Shown here piece after piece: positions 59,251 to 64,000 of a stretch of DNA of 64,000 nucleotides; positions within the stretch are counted from its first letter, which is position 1, and each line of letters starts with the position of its first letter. The notes below the pieces were generated by a model, which saw only the letters and a program-made list of their open reading frames with translations, had not been told where the DNA came from and made no database searches. The stretch lies in NCBI GenBank assembly GCA_022393335.1, contig JAJEKB010021277.1, positions 487,536-551,535 of the forward strand. The letters run 5' to 3'. The position numbers were made by a program, and so were the translations under genes. The stretch comes from Macrotrachela quadricornifera (Eukaryota; Rotifera; Eurotatoria; Philodinida; Philodinidae).

Positions 59251-60634
59251 GGGTGATAATAAACGGCCGAATTTTAAACCGAAAACCGAAGCAACCGAAA
59301 AATTTGATTGGTTGTATGTTGATCCTGTACAAACCAATAAGTATTAGTCCATGTTTTATTCTCATTTTTCGATAAAGAAAATAAACGATTTAATTAAATA
59401 ATATTTTAAGAATTTAATTACAAATCAATATGATCAATTTTACAGTTATAACTATATAGTTATTACTGTTTTGATGAATAAAGATTTTTTTTTTTATTAT
59501 TTTTGCAGCCATGAGATATGTCGATTTCTCGCCGAACGATAAGTCGACATGTCTAATGACTTCGATTTATACCGGAGCAATAGATGGAAAATTTTCTTTC
59601 GTTAGATGAGTCGACTTATGTGAAGATGTCTAACTGTAGATGAAGATAGTTGTATATCACTGTGGTTATTTGAACCGAAACCGGTCTATTTATAGGCCAG
59701 AGCGACGAACGAATACAGGAATACAAAAGAGATGGATATCATGAAACACCTAGAGAGAGTGATTACAAAGACCTGGTGAAGATAGTACGAACAGGTAGAG
59801 AGAGTGATTGCATATAACAGAATAGAAGAATACATATGATATGATAGAAAAATATCTACAACAGAATGACGCCATGAAAGTGAAAGAATCACAACATATA
59901 TAAGGATGCGCAAAAAGTGATAGATGACATCAGCTAATTTAATACTTCTTAACATTTATCTGAGAAGTATAAGTCGACTCATCTAATGGTTAGATATATT
60001 CATGGACAATAGACCAAAATTTTTTTTTATTTTAGATGACTTGACTTATTCTTCGGGGATAAGTCGACATATCTAATGGATTAGAATTCTACTTAGTAAT
60101 AGCTTGGAAAACTTTCTCACTTCAGATGAGTCGACTTCTTTCAGAAGGATAAGACGAGTCATTTAAGATGAGAAAGCTTTTCGATCTGTTGCTCAATAAA
60201 AAGTCTAAGCTACTACATAAGTCGACTTATCCTTTTGGGGCAAATCGACTCATCTAAGGTAAGAAAATTTTCCGAACTATTATTACTCAGTTGCAAATCT
60301 AAGTCACTAGATAAGTCGACTCATCTTTGAAGGATAAGTCGAGTTATCTAAATAGAGTAAGCTATGATCTAATTGTCGATAATAATGAATATGAAATTAT
60401 CGTGAGTATTCACGTAATATCTATGTAATAATAAGTGAAGAATTTAAATTTCACAATGACTTTTGTGAAGCATTCATTTACTTAATTCATTTTTCTTCTT
60501 TTTGTTTCATATACAATATACGAGAGCGCCATCGTTTTAATAAAAGTATAGACATATATAATTAATTCGTAACCAATCAGATCCTTTCGGTCACTTCGAT
60601 TTTCGGTCTGAAATTCGGCAAATTATTATTATCC
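59251..60634. mobile_element. non-autonomous TIR element, 1384 bp, at the stop codon of GNAT copy 3
   Basis: Ends gggtgataataaacggccga and the inverse of ggataataataatttgccga; similarity continues ~65 bases (accgaaaaccgaag / accgaaaatcgaag, then gattggtt). tctaaagtg is duplicated (59242-59250 and 60635-60643), possibly up to 12 bp, fitting hAT-like 8-9 bp. The core carries a gtcgac repeat (59525-60365). The 89-codon frame at 59686-59955 has no similarity. No transposase. Confidence 0.85.
59525..60365. repeat. scattered taagtcgac(t/a)catct motifs within the TIR element
   Basis: About ten copies of gataagtcgac..tct in both orientations, often as facing pairs (agatgagtcgactta ... aaggataagtcgac), spaced ~20-120 bases. 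The palindrome gtcgac is conserved, with gtcgag/atcgac variants. Confidence 0.8.
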
Positions 60635-60635
60635 T

Positions 60636-61325
60636 CTAAAGTGTACGAAAAAAGTGTTGAATATACAAGAACTTCGATTGATTAGGTGATAGTGTCATTC
60701 GATGTTGATCTTCATCTGGTATTACATCATCGACTTCGAACACAACCGGTACCATATTATCATCAACAGAACCTTCTTTTTCTTTTAGTTTTTCGTACAG
60801 AATATAGCCACCTTGTGCCAAAGAATATCGTTCAACTCGACCTTTCACAAAACCATGTTTTTGATAAAATGCACATGCTTGCCTCATATTAGTTAATGTG
60901 GTTAAATGTACTTGATGGTAATGATGTTCTCGAGCGAAATCGAGTAAAGTTGAGAGTAGAAGAGATCCGATGCCAAGATTTTGTACATTGGAAGCAATAA
61001 CCATTCGACGTAATTCACATATTTGATCTCGCTCTTCCTCAGCCACTTCTCGAGAGTAAACTGGATCTCCAAGAGACAAAGGTTGGATAGCCACTTGTCC
61101 TACAACACGACTATCATCTGTCGACACAGCTACCCACCAGTGAGCATTGGGAATTTGAAGATAGTTCTTCTCAATGTCAGCCATGTCCGTTTCAATAGCA
61201 TTGATGACATACTCTTCTGGGTTCCCATATCCTCGGCGACCGTCAATGAATAGCTCCCGGCAAGCAGACAAATCCGATGGTTGATAGCTTCGAATGATGA
61301 TGGATGATAATGGAGAAGCAGTCAT
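60636..61325 (-). CDS. GNAT-family N-acetyltransferase, copy 3, 229 aa
   Basis: Same domain order as copy 1, with QNLGIG and FYQKHGFV intact. Distinct changes include GRRGYGNPEEY near residue 30, YSREVAEEERD near 92 and YILYEKL near 173. The stop TAG (60636-60638) lies two bases from the right end of the 59251-60634 element, within its target duplication, so the coding sequence was kept but the native 3' flank was displaced by 1.4 kb. Polyadenylation must use the element or fail; not determinable here. Intron 61326-61694 (369 bp). Confidence 0.9.
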   Translation of the reverse strand: MTASPLSSIIIRSYQPSDLSACRELFIDGRRGYGNPEEYVINAIETDMADIEKNYLQIPNAHWWVAVSTDDSRVVGQVAIQPLSLGDPVYSREVAEEERDQICELRRMVIASNVQNLGIGSLLLSTLLDFAREHHYHQVHLTTLTNMRQACAFYQKHGFVKGRVERYSLAQGGYILYEKLKEKEGSVDDNMVPVVFEVDDVIPDEDQHRMTLSPNQSKFLYIQHFFRTL

Positions 61326-61960
61326 CTAAAATGTCATCACTGGTTATGGCTAAATATCGCTGAGAATCAATTTGAAAACTGTCATTAACATATTTTTTGA
61401 AAAAATCTCAATCCCAAGCAGTCGGTGAACGCAAGAAGTGGTATTTACGCACGTTCCAAGCCCATTTTCGGCTTGGAACACGTTTACACTACACACAGCG
61501 GGAGAAATTAAACGCATTTGAGTTGAACGATTTTCATACCGGTAATCAGAGATTCATAGTAATTTTTTTCTTCTGAGTTGCCAAATCGTGGAAGTTTTCA
61601 CTTAAAATCATTTCGTTCCTTAAAAGTTCCACATCGCACATACAATGATTTATTGGTTAAACGGCTAGAGATAAATAATCGTTTGTATTCTTACTTGGTC
61701 GACATCAGAGCAGAAGAGATCCAGAGAGAACGCAATTTTGTATCATTCATATGTGCATTTAGCTTATTGATACTAATCAATAACGAATCTTCCTCGCTTG
61801 CGTTTGGAATCTCTAGCTCTCTTTCATGTAGTTGTGCCTGGGCTGAACTTTCTGAGAAGAACATCTGAACATTTAAAGACAATATTGTTTTCTCATGCTC
61901 CCCTACAGGAAATTCTTTTCTAAGAGAGGGCCTAGAACCCCCTTAGTCCCCTGTTTTCTC
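61326..61960 (-). promoter_or_regulatory. leader exon, intron and upstream region of GNAT copy 3
   Basis: Intron 61326-61694 with acceptor acattttag and donor caa|gtaag. The leader contains the 63-codon frame 61691-61882 shared with copy 2 at ~90 % identity. Confidence 0.45.
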
Positions 61961-62301
61961 TGTCGAAATCAATTGTCTCTTTATTCGACTCCTTGCTGTG
62001 TTATATCTCACTCGAATGCCTCAAGAACAAAAAAAAATAAGAAAGAAACAATGCATATATCTGATAAGGAAAGAAAGACACAACAAATAATAAGAATCAC
62101 AAACAAAAGTGAGAGGCACGCGATAGTATACGTGTCTCACTGTAACACCTCCTCACCAACAAAAAGAAGATGTGTGTCCACACACATTATGAGGAGAAAA
62201 AAAGTATAAGAATCGAATTAAATGACAACGCGTAAAAAAGTTGTAAAACAACGACGATGTTCGAAGTATGAGTGAGCAGATACAAAGCCATTTATAGAAC
62301 T

Positions 62302-63440
62302 CTTTTGTCTATCGATCTGTGAAATTAGTTTTTCAAAATCTGATCGTGTAACGTAGTGATGATGATTTTTAAGAGATAACTATCAGCATTATACATTTAC
62401 CCCACCTGAGGAAAATGTATAATTATGCTGATGAATGAAGGGTAAATGTATAATCTCAACTATACTTAGCTTAATGAGAAAAAATAAGTTTCTAAGTGCT
62501 CTATCTGTATTTTGGTGACAATCTTTTCACTCGTGGATACATGAAAATCTTCTCTATGATCTGAAAGTATTTGAAACGTTTTTATGAAAAAATTCGGATT
62601 CTCAGTAAATCGTTTTTGGAGAACTATAGAGGAAAAAATTCAACTGAAACATACCCTTTGAAAAGAGTTAATTAACTAACTGTTCAAATTTAAATACAAT
62701 TTAAATACAATTTAAATAACATTTCTGACTATTACTCATTCACCGTTTTGTTTTGCAACCTAACAACTATATATACAAGTGTTTTTTTTCTCATTTCATG
62801 CGCATTTTCTGAAAACGATTTCAGAGATTTACCAGCAAAACTAGGAATGTTCCTAATGAAATCGCGCGACTATGAATGATCCTAGTGAAATCGAGAGACT
62901 AGGAAAGATCCTAGTACAATTCCAGCGAAAGACACGCAGAAATCCTCTAGTACTGCTTGAGAAAATCCTATTGCACTCGTCTGGAGTTCCTAAAGATTCT
63001 TGAATAATACTCAAGGAAATCCTGGAAATTCGTTCAGAAATTCTTGAAGGCTTCGAGAAATTGTGAGCGAAATCCTTTAGAAATCCATCCGGAAATCTAT
63101 GAGAAAAACTAATTGAAATGTTGAAGAATTTTTCGGAATAATCATGGGAAAATATTTCAAGAATTATATTCAACCAAAATAGAATTTATGATAAGTTGCA
63201 TAGTGAGCTTTGGAGAAGAAATGCTGAAAATAGTATGAGAAATCTAGTAGATTTTTAAGAATTAGATATGTTGTGATTTCCACCGGTTTACGGCTTCGTT
63301 TCCGGTGGTTTACGCTGTGATTCCAATGATTATACTATGGGATATTGAATTCTTCCGGCTTTTTCTAATTGCTGGAATTGAGAGGATTTGAACAGTTCCG
63401 GTACGAAGAAATTCCGGCGGAATCCGTCCACTGGAACGAT
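62302..63440 (-). repeat. ~1.1-1.5 kb dispersed repeat, right copy (inverted relative to 1317-2843)
   Basis: Reverse complement of the left copy with scattered substitutions and a ~110 base deletion near 63400. Starts at ctatcgatctgtgaaattag, directly at the edge of GNAT copy 3, and ends at ccactggaacgattga. Frames on the minus strand (62853-63173) come from the aggatttc-type satellite. Confidence 0.8.
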
Positions 63441-64000
63441 TGACATGGGTATATACTGTTCGATAGAGCGAACTTCACTCTACAAAATCTACTCTGTCAT
63501 TGAATGCGGGAGTTGGGCCAAAAAGATTTATCTTCATTGACTTTTGAAGGGTGTTTTGCGTGATTCATAGAATATATCCTAGATGTTCTTTGTTATACGA
63601 GGCTATCAAATACTGAAAAATGATATATATACGGATGCGCGAGATCATGAGGAATAAGAATGTATAAGTAGAATTAAACTTTCATCTATGTGTAAATTTT
63701 TTGAAGGGATAAGAATTTGTGATGGGGATATCTCGTGAATGATATGTTCAAAGATCCTGATTTTTTACAGTATTCATAACTTGTCAAGTTCTATCAGATA
63801 AAGGAGAAATGGGGTTATTTGGAAGGCTGATGTGTAAAAAGTGTTTGACTTTTTATGGAACTACTCCATAATAATCTCGTATTCGATGAAAAGGCATTGT
63901 ATGTCCAATTTTTGAAAATCGAAAACTGTCCAAGTCATCTTAAATATTTGACATCGTACGTATATACTATCGAATATTAGTATGAAGATATTAACTAACG
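63441..64000. other. AT-rich spacer to window end
   Basis: A hairpin-like tagagcgaacttcactcta at 63463-63481 resembles those at 42118 and 56186. No gene. Confidence 0.5.

Larger units (their letters stand above)
59165..62300 (-). repeat. GNAT duplicon, copy 3, interrupted by a TIR element
   Basis: 59165-59250 matches the 3' flank of copy 2 (gatactaaaatcagcctccg; about 57100). The homology resumes at 60635 after the insertion and runs to about 62294, including the cgacgatgtt(t/c)gaagtatgag segment shared with copy 1 but missing from copy 2. Confidence 0.88.

Noticed and set aside
49757..61253. Plus-strand frames inside the three GNAT genes
   Set aside because: Antisense shadows repeated because the genes are duplicated.

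Overview
The window reads as invertebrate nuclear DNA, most likely from a bdelloid rotifer (Rotaria- or Adineta-like). The evidence is a long FG-GAP/VCBS repeat protein of the type that is heavily amplified in bdelloids, a decayed ADP-ribosyltransferase/TPR gene of another family typical of bdelloids, very short GT..AG introns (a 41 bp example at 29133-29173), AT-rich spacers, and many different DNA transposons each present in one or a few copies. This assignment is an inference from protein families and architecture; no marker gene is present. Three assembly gaps occur: 1-170, 11773-11782 and 39154-39163.

Layout. 1-7350: no gene, only repeats, including a ~1.5 kb repeat (1317-2843) that recurs inverted at 62302-63440, and a foldback minisatellite (4785-5320). 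7355-9911: decayed ADP-ribosyltransferase/TPR gene split by a non-autonomous hAT element with a perfect 8 bp target duplication (7840-9120). 11024-11458: foldback. 12924-16109: complete, apparently intact hAT transposon with a 709-residue transposase. 18465-19477: Merlin-type element with a broken ISXO2-like transposase. 19880-20800: decayed intron-bearing DDE transposase of a family I cannot name, ending at a telomere-like G-rich microsatellite. 21900-22548: Mutator-like transposase relic. 23370-24058: mariner relic. 27040-28160: ~1.1 kb near-perfect palindrome.

28957-40005 may be one gene. Exons encoding an N-terminal tail and one membrane helix (28957-29310) are phase-compatible with the FG-GAP exon (37847-40005), and the 8.5 kb between them holds a nested pair of hAT elements (30520-33084), a foldback (34056-34511) and a Tc1-type MITE (35098-35921).

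40800-49030: few genes; a Cys-rich transposon-derived tail, a 950 bp MITE (44747-45696) and a second, nearly full-length mariner relic (47819-49030). 49034-62300: three copies of a duplicated segment, each with an intact GNAT-family N-acetyltransferase gene on the minus strand (about 90 % identical by eye) with a probable untranslated leader exon and a 370-530 bp intron. A Gypsy retrotransposon relic (52037-54312), itself carrying a complex MITE (52958-53849), lies between copies 1 and 2. A 1.4 kb TIR element (59251-60634) inserted exactly at the stop codon of copy 3, the target duplication restoring the stop.

The only genes that look intact are the hAT transposase, the three GNAT genes and the FG-GAP exon. 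No tRNA, rRNA, CRISPR array or operon was seen.
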